Below the pieces are notes generated by a model. It was not told where the DNA came from. It saw only the letters and a list, made by a program, of their open reading frames with translations, and did no database searches. From NCBI RefSeq assembly GCF_018987235.1, contig NZ_CP072197.1:1116001-1180000 (forward strand): 64,000 nucleotides of DNA, read 5' to 3'. Source of the DNA: Lactobacillus crispatus. GTDB lineage: Bacteria > Bacillota > Bacilli > Lactobacillales > Lactobacillaceae. The position numbers and the translations under genes are program-made. Positions 7,823 through 16,156 of the stretch are shown here, piece by piece (position 1 is the first letter of the stretch; every line of letters starts with the position of its first letter).

Positions 7823-8224
7823 TTAAGCAGCATCAGCAATCCGTTGTGCCTCAATTAATTCAGCTTTTCTGATATCACGAGGCAAGAACTGACGAATATC
7901 TTCTTCATTATAGCCCACCTGCATCCGATGGTCGTCTGCAATAATAGGTCTCTTTAATAATCCTGGATTCTGAGTAATTAAATCAACCATTTTAGACAAT
8001 GACAAGTCTTCATTCAACTTATTCTTTAATTGTTTGAAAGACTGTGAACGAGTAGATAAAATATCCTCAGTTCCATTTTCAGTTAAAGACAACAGATGAA
8101 GGACATCTTCTTTAGATAATTCCTTAAAGACGTTCTTTTCCTTGAAAGAAAGATGATATTTGTTAAGCCATGCTCTCGCCTTACGTGAAGATGCACTACT
8201 TGTTGACATATAAAGAGTAATCAT
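7823..8224 (-). CDS. Spx/ArsC-family regulator lacking the CXXC redox centre
   Basis: A 133-residue thioredoxin-fold protein matching Spx along its whole length: SRKARAWL at 13-20, TENGTEDILSTRS at 48-60, NPGLLKRPII at 86-95 (R92 is the conserved family Arg) and VGYNEEDIRQFLPR. Spx binds the RNA polymerase alpha C-terminal domain and redirects transcription under thiol stress. The sensing Cys10 and Cys13 are both serine here (S10 AGT, S13 TCA), so it cannot form the usual disulfide. Residues thought to contact polymerase are kept. It may be a redox-insensitive paralogue. It has its own ribosome-binding site (AAGAGGCG) and is divergent from rarA. Confidence 0.88.
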   Translation of the reverse strand: MITLYMSTSSASSRKARAWLNKYHLSFKEKNVFKELSKEDVLHLLSLTENGTEDILSTRSQSFKQLKNKLNEDLSLSKMVDLITQNPGLLKRPIIADDHRMQVGYNEEDIRQFLPRDIRKAELIEAQRIADAA

Positions 8225-8334
8225 ACAATACGCCTCTTTCTAAAAAACTCGTTAACTTCTCGTACATTAGTTCTATTGTATAACTTACTTTTTGATAGTG
8301 CAAGCTATTTTTACAAAAAAATTGTAGAAAATAG

Positions 8335-8340
8335 TATACT
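8335..8340 (+). promoter_or_regulatory. Probable -10 of the rarA promoter
   Basis: TATACT at 8335-8340, with TTACAA 18 bases upstream as a possible -35, lies 24 bases before the rarA start. Confidence 0.5.
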
Positions 8341-8364
8341 TACCTTACTGAAAGAAGGAATTTG

Positions 8365-9627
8365 ATGAATTTTAAAACACCAATTGCCGAACAAATGAGG
8401 CCGCAAACACTGGCGGATATGGTAGGCCAAAGTGAGTTGCTGGGACCAGGAAAGGCTTTAAGAAATATTATCAAGCAGCATGTTAATATTTCTTTACTTC
8501 TCTGGGGGCCTCCTGGTACCGGAAAGACAAGCTTAGCTCAAATTATTGCTAAAGAGAATGATTATCCCTTTGCTTCCTTTAATGCTTCAATTGATAATAA
8601 AGCACAGTTGAACAACATTATTAATGCTTATAAGTATCAGACCTTCGTTCTTTTAATTGATGAAATCCACCGTATGACCAAAAATCTACAAGATTTTTTA
8701 TTACCTTATTTAGAAAATGGTCACGTTCTACTTGTTGGCTCTACCACTGAAAATCCAATTATGTCGATTGTGCCTGCAGTGCGGTCACGTTGTCAAATCT
8801 TTGAGTTCAATCCTCTAACAGAAGACGATATTGCAGCTGTTTTGAACAAGGCATGTACTAAGGTCCTTAAATTAGTAGATCACCAAGTTGAAAAAAATTC
8901 GTTAAATTTGATAGCAGCTGCAGCTGATGGCGACCTACGAATTGCTTTAAACATTTTAGAGACTGTTCATGCACTTAATCCTAAAAAGATCACCTTAGCA
9001 AATGTTAAATCGTTTACTAAGCAGCAATTCTTTAGCTATGATAAGAATGCCACTAAACATTACGATTATTTAGCTGCATATTCTGACTCTATGGCTGGCT
9101 CTGACACAGATGCTGCACTTTATTATCTTGCTATTTTGCTAAAAAATGGAGATTTAGCTTCGGTTGTACGGCGTCTGCGTGAGATTCCATATACTTATAT
9201 TGGCTTAGCTAATCCGCAACAAGTAACTCAAATTGTTACTGCAGCTAATCAAGCTGAAAAGATAGGAATGCCTAAAGCTAAATATCCACTAATGTTTGCA
9301 ACAATGTTAATGTGTATTTCGCCAAAATCAGGAGCATTTGAGGAAATTTGGGAAAGACTTGATCAAGATAGTGATCATCCCAATCGGTATCCCATGCCTA
9401 ATAGTTTGCGTGACTTTCATTATAAACACGCTAAAGAAATCACGGGAGCTGGCCTAGCTGAGTCACCTTTTCAAGCTCCGCATCAAATCGCCAAGCAAAA
9501 TTATATGCCCAAGGGACTCAAAGGCAAACAATATTATTTCCCAAAAGACAATCAAAATGAACGCAGATTATATGAGCAATACCTAAAATTACATCGTTAT
9601 ATTTACGGCGAAGATTATCAAAAATAA
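8365..9627 (+). CDS. rarA: Replication-associated recombination ATPase RarA (MgsA family)
   Basis: A 420-residue AAA+ ATPase with the characteristic N-terminus (PIAEQMRPQTLADMVGQ), Walker A GPPGTGKT near residue 50, Walker B LLIDEIHR near 99, and sensor GSTTENP. The C-terminal half (LYYLAILLKNGDLASVVRRL ...) is the MgsA tetramerisation domain. It acts at stalled replication forks with SSB and RecA. The ATG at 8365 is taken rather than the TTG directly before it because AAGGA is 5 bases from the ATG and too near the TTG. It ends in a terminator at 9627-9664. Confidence 0.92.
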   Translation: MNFKTPIAEQMRPQTLADMVGQSELLGPGKALRNIIKQHVNISLLLWGPPGTGKTSLAQIIAKENDYPFASFNASIDNKAQLNNIINAYKYQTFVLLIDEIHRMTKNLQDFLLPYLENGHVLLVGSTTENPIMSIVPAVRSRCQIFEFNPLTEDDIAAVLNKACTKVLKLVDHQVEKNSLNLIAAAADGDLRIALNILETVHALNPKKITLANVKSFTKQQFFSYDKNATKHYDYLAAYSDSMAGSDTDAALYYLAILLKNGDLASVVRRLREIPYTYIGLANPQQVTQIVTAANQAEKIGMPKAKYPLMFATMLMCISPKSGAFEEIWERLDQDSDHPNRYPMPNSLRDFHYKHAKEITGAGLAESPFQAPHQIAKQNYMPKGLKGKQYYFPKDNQNERRLYEQYLKLHRYIYGEDYQK

Positions 9628-9664
9628 AGGACAGCAATGCAATTGAGCATCCCTGTCCTTTTTG
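9627..9664 (+). terminator. rarA terminator
   Basis: AAAGGACAG pairs with CTGTCCTTT, followed by T; it starts at the stop codon of rarA. Confidence 0.8.
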
Positions 9665-9684
9665 GTTAGATTATAAATTAATTG

Positions 9685-9750
9685 CTTCTACGAGAGAAGA
9701 TTCTCGTCCAGCCACCTATATGGTAGTTCTATTTAAGTTATTTGTTAAAT
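9685..9750. repeat. Diverged direct repeat, unit 1
   Basis: CTTCTACGAGAGAAG...AGCCACCTATAT...TTTGTTAAAT matches the segment at 9879-9946 in order and spacing. From the AGCCAC block to the end of TTTGTTAAAT the two copies agree at roughly three bases in four. Unit 1 begins with a small hairpin (CTTCT/AGAAG). Function unknown. Confidence 0.5.
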
Positions 9751-9802
9751 GCTAATCGAAAAAACTTTACGTACTTTTTACGTATTTTATTACCAATAAT
9801 AA

Positions 9803-9836
9803 CAAAAAAGCAGCGGCGCAAATACAGCGTCACTGC
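9803..9836 (-). terminator. Probable terminator downstream of pepT
   Basis: GCAGCGGCGC (9810-9819) pairs with GCGTCACTGC (9827-9836) with one mismatch and one G-U; a T run follows on the minus strand. It is about 125 bases past the original pepT stop. Confidence 0.65.
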
Positions 9837-9878
9837 AATATGTAGCAAGATTATCAATGAAGAAAATGGTATTTATCA

Positions 9879-9946
9879 CTTCTAAGGAGGAAGGATATTT
9901 CATCTAGCCACTTATATCCTAATGCTACAGTATTAATTTGTTAAAT
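9879..9946. repeat. Diverged direct repeat, unit 2
   Basis: CTTCTAAGGAGGAAG...AGCCACTTATAT...TTTGTTAAAT, the partner of 9685-9750. Within it GGATAT and ATATCC can form a hairpin. It ends 16 bases before the original pepT stop codon. Confidence 0.5.
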
Positions 9947-9962
9947 AAAACGGCTATTAAAT

Positions 9963-11245
9963 CTACCAATATTTTTCTAGTGGCTTTTCATTCCTACCAG
10001 TGCGAGTTTGACGCAAATGTTCAGTCACAATATTAGTCAACACTTCGGCTAATTTATCAATCTGCTCAACAGTCACATATTCGTATCGGCCATGATAATT
10101 GCCACCACCATTAAATAAGTTAGGTGTAGGAATTCCTTTAGGCGAAATAAAGTTTCCATCAGTTCACCTCTAAAGGATTGTACATTTGGCTTTAGTCCAG
10201 ACTTGCGATAAGCATCAAGAGCCAGATTTACAATATATGGCTTGTCCTTAATATAGTTGTAGATATTTTCATATTGCTCACGAATATTTACAGTAAATCT
10301 ATTGCCATACTTTTTGTTCATCTTTTTAACTAGATCGCGAATAAACTGTTCTTTACGGTTATATTCACTTTGATCAAAATCACGAATAATCATGCTAATA
10401 TCGGCATGATCAACATTGCTTTGAGCATGTAGAACCAAGAAATAACCATCATGATTACGTGACTTTTCAGGCACTTGATCCTGAGGTAAATTAGACAAAA
10501 AATCATTCATCAAAGTTGTTGCGTTAACCATCAGACCATATGCTTCACCGGGGTGAACTACAGTCCCTCTAATATGGATCGTAACCTCTGACGCATTAAA
10601 GGTATCGTATTCAAAATCTCCTGGCCGCCCATTGTCTAACGTATAAGCGAATTCTACATTAGGAAAATCAGCTGGATCAAAATATTGACCACCACAGCCA
10701 ATTTCTTCGTCTGGACCAAAAGCAACAAAAACATCACCGTGTTCAATTTCAGGATGTTCAGTTAAATATTTAAGCATTGCTAATGCCCCAGTGATTCCAG
10801 CCTTATCATCAACTCCTAGCAAAGTATGACCATCAGAAGTAATTAAGGTTTGTCCTTTTAGATTTAATAAGTCTGGAAACTCAGTTGGATCAAGAACAAT
10901 ATTATCTTTCTCATCTAGGATAATTTTCTGACCATCATAATTTTCGTGAATTTGTGGCTTAATATTAACTGCGTTAAAGTCTGCAGTATCCACGTGAGCA
11001 AAGAAGCCAATAGGCGTTACCTTTTCTGCTGTGTTTGCACTTAACTTTCCAATTGCAAAAGCTGTTTTTTCATTATAGTAAGCATCAAGCCCAAGCTCTT
11101 TCATTTCCTTTACTAGTTCCTTGGCCAGCTCAACTTGGCCAGGTGAGGAAGGAATCTGATCATGATGTTCATAATATGAGCGAGTATTCTTTTTAGCTAA
11201 CTGAATAAACCGTTTTTCTTCATAATCTAAATTATAAAAACTCAT
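9963..11245 (-). pseudogene. pepT: Tripeptide aminopeptidase T, frameshifted near the 3' end
   Basis: An M20B di-zinc peptidase that removes the N-terminal residue of tripeptides. Residues 1-360 read normally, with GFFAHVDTA, TSDGHTLLGVDDKAG and GPDEEIGCGG carrying metal ligands. At about 10165 one C is missing on the plus strand (AGTTCACC instead of AGTTCCACC), so after SFRG the frame shifts and stops at 10073 after 30 unrelated residues. The other frame continues with GTDGN...NGGGNYHGRYE and ends at 9963 in a normal PepT C-terminus. The His in NYHGRYE is a zinc ligand in the family and is lost, so the product is probably inactive unless this is a sequencing error. It sits 12 bases after a GNAT gene and is likely co-transcribed with it. 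Confidence 0.9.
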
Positions 11246-11257
11246 TAATATTGCCTC

Positions 11258-11713
11258 TTACACTAATTCCATCGTATCACTTGAAACTGGCTCAGACTTG
11301 GGGTCTGACCACCACGGCTCTTTAACTGTTTTGATAATTTTAAAACCATGCTTTGCATACAGCGCTTTAGCTGCTATATTTGCGCTAAAGACTTCTAGCC
11401 TAATCGGCCGTCTAATATTTGGTAACACTGAAGCTAGCAATTGATCACCAATACCACGTCGTTGAAATTGAGGATCAATATAAAAATAAGCTAAATTATG
11501 TGGCTTATACGCAGCAAAGCCAGCAAATTCATTATTAACTTCTACAATCCTAATCTCAGAATCAAAGAAATTATACCAGTATGGTGCTTCCTTAAACGGA
11601 ATAAAATATTTCTCCACTCCGCCTATTTTCATTTCTTGCAAACGAGCCGCATCATGAACCCGGCACAAATCTTCGTAATCTAAACTTTGAAAACATCTAG
11701 TTCTTACTTGCAT
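11258..11713 (-). CDS. GNAT-family N-acetyltransferase
   Basis: A 151-residue GCN5-related acetyltransferase. The acetyl-CoA pyrophosphate loop is seen as FQRRGIGDQLL (about 80-90), preceded by the strand LAYFYIDP, and followed by LEVFSANIAAKALYAKHGF, the typical C-terminal helix and strand. The substrate is unknown. The start has a good ribosome-binding site (TAGGAGTAAATT). A TATAAT -10 about 55 bases upstream with a TTTAAA -35 could drive it and the downstream pepT. Confidence 0.85.
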   Translation of the reverse strand: MQVRTRCFQSLDYEDLCRVHDAARLQEMKIGGVEKYFIPFKEAPYWYNFFDSEIRIVEVNNEFAGFAAYKPHNLAYFYIDPQFQRRGIGDQLLASVLPNIRRPIRLEVFSANIAAKALYAKHGFKIIKTVKEPWWSDPKSEPVSSDTMELV

Positions 11714-11795
11714 AATTTACTCCTTTAGGTGAAAGAGTTAATAAATTTTTATTTTTTCTTTAATTATACAGAAGTGAATTATACATTTAAAGATT

Positions 11796-11885
11796 TTAGT
11801 TCCAATTCAACCAGTCTTCATCAAAAAACTTAACTTTTTCTTCCTGTGATTCTAATTCCTCTTGTTGCATCATAGCTATTATCAT
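11796..11885 (-). CDS. Possible 29-residue acidic small protein
   Basis: A short leftward ORF (MIIAMMQQEELESQEEK..., ending in DEDWLNWN) preceded by AGAAAGATGAG and, about 40 bases upstream, a TATAAT. It is strongly acidic, with two Trp at the C-terminus. It lies in a 446-base gap upstream of the GNAT gene. Nothing in the sequence proves translation and I know no family for it. Confidence 0.35.
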   Translation of the reverse strand: MIIAMMQQEELESQEEKVKFFDEDWLNWN

Positions 11886-11898
11886 CTCATCTTTCTAT

Positions 11899-12123
11899 TT
11901 TCAGACCATTAGTTCGCATAGAAATTATATCAAACAAAGGTTCATCTTTCTACTCTTTTTCAAAAAAATATTAATTGAGTTAGTAATAGATGTGAATTAC
12001 CTATATTTTTATCCACAATCGCGATAATATCGGGCTTCAGAGCCATGTTTCACGTTTATTGTTTACATTTAGCTGTTTTTCCAAGTAATCAAATAGCTTT
12101 TCACCTTATAAAAATTGTTTCAT
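11899..12123. other. Gene-free stretch with one DnaA box
   Basis: I find no gene here. A perfect DnaA box, TTATCCACA, is at 12009-12017 and a small palindrome (CGATAATATCG) follows. Fragments of open frame in two registers on the minus strand might be a decayed gene, but I cannot identify it. Confidence 0.4.
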
Positions 12124-12152
12124 AAAAAAGGATCCAACTTAATGGATCCCTT
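12124..12152 (-). terminator. Terminator of the L,D-transpeptidase gene
   Basis: GGATCCA (12130-12136) pairs with TGGATCC (12143-12149), with T on the minus-strand 3' side. Confidence 0.75.
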
Positions 12153-12159
12153 AAACATG

Positions 12160-13365
12160 TTATTCGTAAATAATTACAGGTTCGCCCTTTTTAATATTGT
12201 TCCAAACGCTTCGAATCTCGCTTGGCTTAACATTAACACAACCATGTGAACCACCTTTTAGATAAGCGGTCTTGCTCCAATCAGTCCGCCAAGAGGCATC
12301 GTGAAAACCACAGCCACTTAAGGTAAATGGCATCCAATACTTAACTGGAGAAGCATAACTTGAACCATCATCATTGGTCCCCCGCAATGTACTTGGTGAT
12401 TCCTTATAGTGGATATACCACACCCCACGCGGAGTTTGATCACCCTTAGAACCTTCCATAGTACCGGTAACCACATCACGAAGATGAACGGCTAGTTTAC
12501 CCTTTTTGATCAACCATACCTCTTGCTTTTTCAATGATACAACAGCATAAGTATCACCAATTTCTTTATTTGAATAGCCATAGCCGTGAGGATAAGTGCT
12601 GTAGCCTAAACCGTAAAGTGCATCTGCACCATCAAAGTTTTTTTGGCCTTTGGCAAATGCTTCGAGAAGTAAGCGTTGCGTCTTTTTAACATAAACGCCC
12701 CAACCCCAAGTCTTATTCTTTACCGTTATCGTTTTGCCTTTAACTTTATTGCCCTTTGGCACTGTAAATTTATAGCTCTTGTGTAATGTTGAAACTTCTT
12801 TATCAATTTGATTTAACTTAGTCGTTAATTTACTAGTATCACCAAATTGATAGCGATTATCTCGATAAGTCACATTATTCAATAAATCTTTGGCCTTTAA
12901 TTGATAATTTTTGCCATTAATTTTATAAGTAATCTCTGCTTTGCTTAAGTCAGTTAGTTTCTTTTTAGCTGTAGCTAAATTACTAGTAGTAAACTTATAA
13001 GTCTGAGTCGATGGAGTTTTAGTTTGTTGCTTCTTAAAAAAGGCCTTTGTCTCGGGCTCATCTAATGATTGGACTGTAGTGTTATAGCTATAAACCAGTT
13101 CGTTATTTTTTAACTCAACTTGATTTTTAGCTTTTTGGTTAACTTTAGCCATTGCCTTAGTAACGGTTAGCTTTCCTACTTTAACTCCATCGATTGTAAC
13201 ATTAGGGTTAAAGTGAGTTTTAGCATATTTTTCTGCTGCAGCTTGTGTTGCCACACGGTGATTATGAATGCCAAAACCCGCGATTACTCCAACGATAATT
13301 AAAACTGCAATCGTTAAAATAATAATATTGTTTCGTTTATTCTTTTTCTTTAGGTCTTCGTTCAT
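12160..13365 (-). CDS. L,D-transpeptidase (YkuD domain) with N-terminal membrane anchor
   Basis: A 401-residue cell-wall enzyme. Residues 14-34 form one membrane segment (IIILTIAVLIIVGVIAGFGI) after a Lys-rich start, so the rest faces the wall. A domain of the peptidoglycan-binding type (about 55-210) precedes a C-terminal YkuD catalytic domain (about 275-400) with the HDASWR region and the GGSHGCVNVKP motif that holds the catalytic Cys. It makes or remodels 3-3 peptide cross-links, or attaches D-residues. A promoter with TTTACA (13424-13429) and TATATT (13401-13406), 17 bases apart, stands just upstream, so it is transcribed independently of the B6 genes. Confidence 0.9.
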   Translation of the reverse strand: MNEDLKKKNKRNNIIILTIAVLIIVGVIAGFGIHNHRVATQAAAEKYAKTHFNPNVTIDGVKVGKLTVTKAMAKVNQKAKNQVELKNNELVYSYNTTVQSLDEPETKAFFKKQQTKTPSTQTYKFTTSNLATAKKKLTDLSKAEITYKINGKNYQLKAKDLLNNVTYRDNRYQFGDTSKLTTKLNQIDKEVSTLHKSYKFTVPKGNKVKGKTITVKNKTWGWGVYVKKTQRLLLEAFAKGQKNFDGADALYGLGYSTYPHGYGYSNKEIGDTYAVVSLKKQEVWLIKKGKLAVHLRDVVTGTMEGSKGDQTPRGVWYIHYKESPSTLRGTNDDGSSYASPVKYWMPFTLSGCGFHDASWRTDWSKTAYLKGGSHGCVNVKPSEIRSVWNNIKKGEPVIIYE

Positions 13366-13400
13366 ACTATCCTACCTTTTATGCCAGTAATAATATCTTT

Positions 13401-13429
13401 AATATAGCACCTTGCAAATTTCGTGTAAA
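13401..13429 (-). promoter_or_regulatory. Promoter of the L,D-transpeptidase gene
   Basis: Minus-strand TTTACA (13424-13429), spacer 17, TATATT (13401-13406), about 35 bases before the start codon. Confidence 0.7.
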
Positions 13430-13439
13430 ATCTATTGAT

Positions 13440-14006
13440 TTATCTAACCTTTTTTATAATTAGACGACTAGCATCCCGCAAAGCAAAATATAAAATTGGT
13501 GTACAAATTGCAGTAGAAATTGAATTGATTACAGTTGCAGGCAAACTAACAAAGGCTCCAACTAACGCTACTTTAAAGCTCGTCCCCACCATTAAAGCTT
13601 CAACAATCGAAACGCAATAAGTAGTGAATATCTTAGTTACCCCTGCAATAATACCTAAAATAATAATATTTCTTTTACTATCTTGATAGTGCATTCCTCG
13701 ATAAACTGCTGTCAAAACCGAAGCCACTACTACTACCTCAAGCATAGTTAACCATGATGTTGCGGCATAGCCATTTAACAAATCAAAACCACCTAGACCA
13801 ATAATTCCCGCAATCATGCCATTACGATAACCTAAATATAAAATTGCTACAGCAGTTAGCGTATTTCCAAAATGAATAAATGGGCGTCCTACCATAGCAG
13901 GAACGGGGATTCTTAACACCCAGATCCCAATATAAATAATTGCCGCAAAAAGTCCCGTTAAAACTAAAGCTTGTAAAGAATTCTTGTTTTCTCTAAATAT
14001 CTGCAT
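13440..14006 (-). CDS. ECF transporter substrate-binding (S) component, probably for vitamin B6
   Basis: A 188-residue membrane protein with about six hydrophobic segments, an alanine/glycine-rich first segment (LVLTGLFAAIIYIGIWVLRIPVP) and a GRPFIHFGNTLTAV segment, the general look of ECF S components. S components bind one vitamin and share an ATPase/T module encoded elsewhere. The start lies 2 bases after the pyridoxal-kinase-like gene, which strongly suggests a pyridoxine/pyridoxal ligand (PdxU-like); the sequence by itself does not prove it. Confidence 0.8.
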   Translation of the reverse strand: MQIFRENKNSLQALVLTGLFAAIIYIGIWVLRIPVPAMVGRPFIHFGNTLTAVAILYLGYRNGMIAGIIGLGGFDLLNGYAATSWLTMLEVVVVASVLTAVYRGMHYQDSKRNIIILGIIAGVTKIFTTYCVSIVEALMVGTSFKVALVGAFVSLPATVINSISTAICTPILYFALRDASRLIIKKVR

Positions 14007-14008
14007 TA

Positions 14009-14839
14009 TTAATTATTACTCCATCTCTTCAGTAAATCTGATAAAGCTGCTGCATAATTTGGTCCTAGACGTGAATCTTGCTTGGGTGTTTCCCTGATTG
14101 CTTGTGCAACAAAATCGGCCGCAATTGAACACGCTTTTTCTAAATTTTCTTTATGCATTACAGCAGCAAAAAATGCACTTGCAAACAAATCTCCCGTACC
14201 AAAATAATTACCTGGGAGTTTTTTCTGAATTAAAGACCAACTATGATCGGCTGTAATTCCAACTTCCGCAATTTTTTCCTTATTAAGTGAAATACCGGTA
14301 ATTATGACATTCGGGACACCAAATTGACTAGATAATTCAGCCGCAAATTCTGTTGCTGTTTTCAATGAATTACTAGTTGCCTTTTTGCCTAATAAAAATG
14401 CTGCCTCCGTCATATTCGGCGTTAAAATCGTAGCCGACTTAACTAGATTTCGCATCTTTATTACATAGTTTTCATCAATGCCACGATAAAGTTCACCGTG
14501 ATCACCCATTACTGGATCAATCAAGATCAATTTATTTTTTTGTTTAAAATAGCTAATCTTTTCTGTCCAAAAATCTAATGCACTTTTGCCCAAATAGCCT
14601 AAGTATACAGCTGAAAAATCAAAACCAACCTTTTGCCAATGGGCCATAATCTTAGCCATTTCATTATTCAAACTTAAAAAAGTATTCTCACCAAAGCCAC
14701 CCGTGTGTGTAGACAAAATTGCAGTAGGCAATACGGTCGGGCTCAAGCCACATGCTCCTAAAACAGGTAAAGCTGCACTAAGTGATACTTGACCAGCACA
14801 AGATAAATCTTGGCTAACTAATACGCCACCATTAACCAT
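14009..14839 (-). CDS. Pyridoxal/pyridoxamine kinase (ribokinase-like)
   Basis: A 276-residue ribokinase-fold kinase of the PdxK/PdxY type, which phosphorylates B6 vitamers with ATP. Visible motifs are SQDLSCAGQVS at the N-terminus, LIDPVMGDHGELY near residue 110, and the anion-hole/catalytic FGTGDLFASAFFA near 212 with the base Asp. I start at 14839: GGAG lies 9 bases before this ATG, while the upstream in-frame codon at 14857 is a TTG at the foot of a terminator. Paired with the ECF S component 2 bases downstream for uptake and trapping of vitamin B6. Confidence 0.88.
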   Translation of the reverse strand: MVNGGVLVSQDLSCAGQVSLSAALPVLGACGLSPTVLPTAILSTHTGGFGENTFLSLNNEMAKIMAHWQKVGFDFSAVYLGYLGKSALDFWTEKISYFKQKNKLILIDPVMGDHGELYRGIDENYVIKMRNLVKSATILTPNMTEAAFLLGKKATSNSLKTATEFAAELSSQFGVPNVIITGISLNKEKIAEVGITADHSWSLIQKKLPGNYFGTGDLFASAFFAAVMHKENLEKACSIAADFVAQAIRETPKQDSRLGPNYAAALSDLLKRWSNN

Positions 14840-14855
14840 CTTTTTTACTCCAATC

Positions 14856-14898
14856 AAAAAAATCCTGCTTTAAGCTTAACATGAAGTTTAAAGCAGGA
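14856..14898 (-). terminator. Terminator between the serine hydrolase and B6-kinase genes
   Basis: TCCTGCTTTAA and TTAAAGCAGGA form a perfect 11-bp stem (14863-14873 with 14888-14898) followed by seven T on the minus strand. It ends only 17 bases before the kinase start, leaving no room for a separate promoter. Confidence 0.88.
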
Positions 14899-14904
14899 AA
14901 AATT

Positions 14905-16104
14905 TTATTTTGCGCTAAATGTATTAGCCTTGATATGATTCAAAATTTGATAACCAATTTGTTTATTTCTGTTTTCATCATTTTGAGTTTGATTTAAGAA
15001 CATAATCAAACCATTTTGATTATCTGTAGTCATCTGAATCCAGTTACCAAAGTGAGTGTTATATAAGTTACCATATGCTAACTTCAAGTTATCATTATTC
15101 TTCATATATAAACCACCTGAATAACCATTTGATGAACGTGATGTTAAATGAGTCATATAATCAAAGTCTGTTCGACTCAAAATTTGCCCATTGGTTAAAC
15201 CAAGTTGAATACGGTAATAGTCCATTGGAGCTGAGAACAAATTACCAGCACCTACCAATTGAGAAGCTTGAGTCTTTTTAACATATTGAGCCCATTGGTA
15301 ATTCTTTTGATTCCAGGTATATGAGATACCATCCGTCATCCCGGCTGGAATATCTTCCAAGAAATAAGTTCGCTTTAAGCCAAGCTTATTAATAATTCGT
15401 TCCTGCACATTTTGCTTGTAGCTTTGTCCAGTTTCTTGACGTATAATTCCAGCTAACAAAATATAGTTGGTATTATTGTATGAAAAATTACCAGGTTGAT
15501 TTTGCGTAGTTGAGTTTAGCTTATTAACAACCCAATTAATTGCATCAGCTTCTGAATAAACACGTCCTCTATTTACTTCAGTATCAGCTGCTGTCAATCC
15601 AGAAGTATGCGTCATCAAGTTGCCGACGGTAATATTATCAGCACCTTTTAAATTAGGATACCACTTAGAGATCTTAGTATACTGTGTAAACTTCCCTGCA
15701 GAAATTAATTGGGTGATAATTGCGCCGGTAATTACTTTTTGCAAAGAACAAACAGGATAAACTACCTTACTATTTCCCGCACCTAATCGCTTGCCATAAT
15801 AACCGTAACCATAAGAAATTTGTTGTGGTTGTCCATCTTTTACTATAACTACGGTACCACGAGCATAATAACTAGCTAATGTATTTCTAACAAAGCTCCG
15901 CATTTCAGTTTTGTTATAACTTGCTGCCTGAACTGTCGAGCTATTGGCATTAGCAATTGCCATTCCAACAGGCATTGAAGCAGCTATAGTTAACGAAATG
16001 GTTGATTTGATTAATGTTTTTTTAAAATTAATACGTTTCGTTTTAAATTCCCCCAGCAATGTTATGTAAATTCTACCCATAATACTAGCATTTATTTTTT
16101 TCAT
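14905..16104 (-). CDS. Secreted serine hydrolase (beta-lactamase/class C PBP-like)
   Basis: A protein of up to 399 residues with a Lys-rich segment and hydrophobic signal peptide (about 29-60, ending near NSSTVQAAS) and a serine beta-lactamase-like domain. The SxxK nucleophile motif is CSLQK (about 118-122), the YxN motif is likely SYNN (about 208-211), and MTHTSGL is the conserved segment after SxxK. Family members are D,D-peptidases or esterases acting on cell-wall material; the substrate is not evident. The start is uncertain: no candidate ATG has a good ribosome-binding site, and the best purine run (CTGGGGGAA) lies near codon 18. Ends in a strong terminator. Confidence 0.8.
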   Translation of the reverse strand: MKKINASIMGRIYITLLGEFKTKRINFKKTLIKSTISLTIAASMPVGMAIANANSSTVQAASYNKTEMRSFVRNTLASYYARGTVVIVKDGQPQQISYGYGYYGKRLGAGNSKVVYPVCSLQKVITGAIITQLISAGKFTQYTKISKWYPNLKGADNITVGNLMTHTSGLTAADTEVNRGRVYSEADAINWVVNKLNSTTQNQPGNFSYNNTNYILLAGIIRQETGQSYKQNVQERIINKLGLKRTYFLEDIPAGMTDGISYTWNQKNYQWAQYVKKTQASQLVGAGNLFSAPMDYYRIQLGLTNGQILSRTDFDYMTHLTSRSSNGYSGGLYMKNNDNLKLAYGNLYNTHFGNWIQMTTDNQNGLIMFLNQTQNDENRNKQIGYQILNHIKANTFSAK

Positions 16105-16156
16105 TGGGGTTACAATTTTGATAAAGAATCAATGAGAACGTATACATTTTCTTTTT

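Noticed and set aside
12009..12017. A single perfect DnaA box (TTATCCACA).
   Set aside because: One isolated box without a cluster, AT-rich unwinding region or dnaA/dnaN nearby is not an origin.
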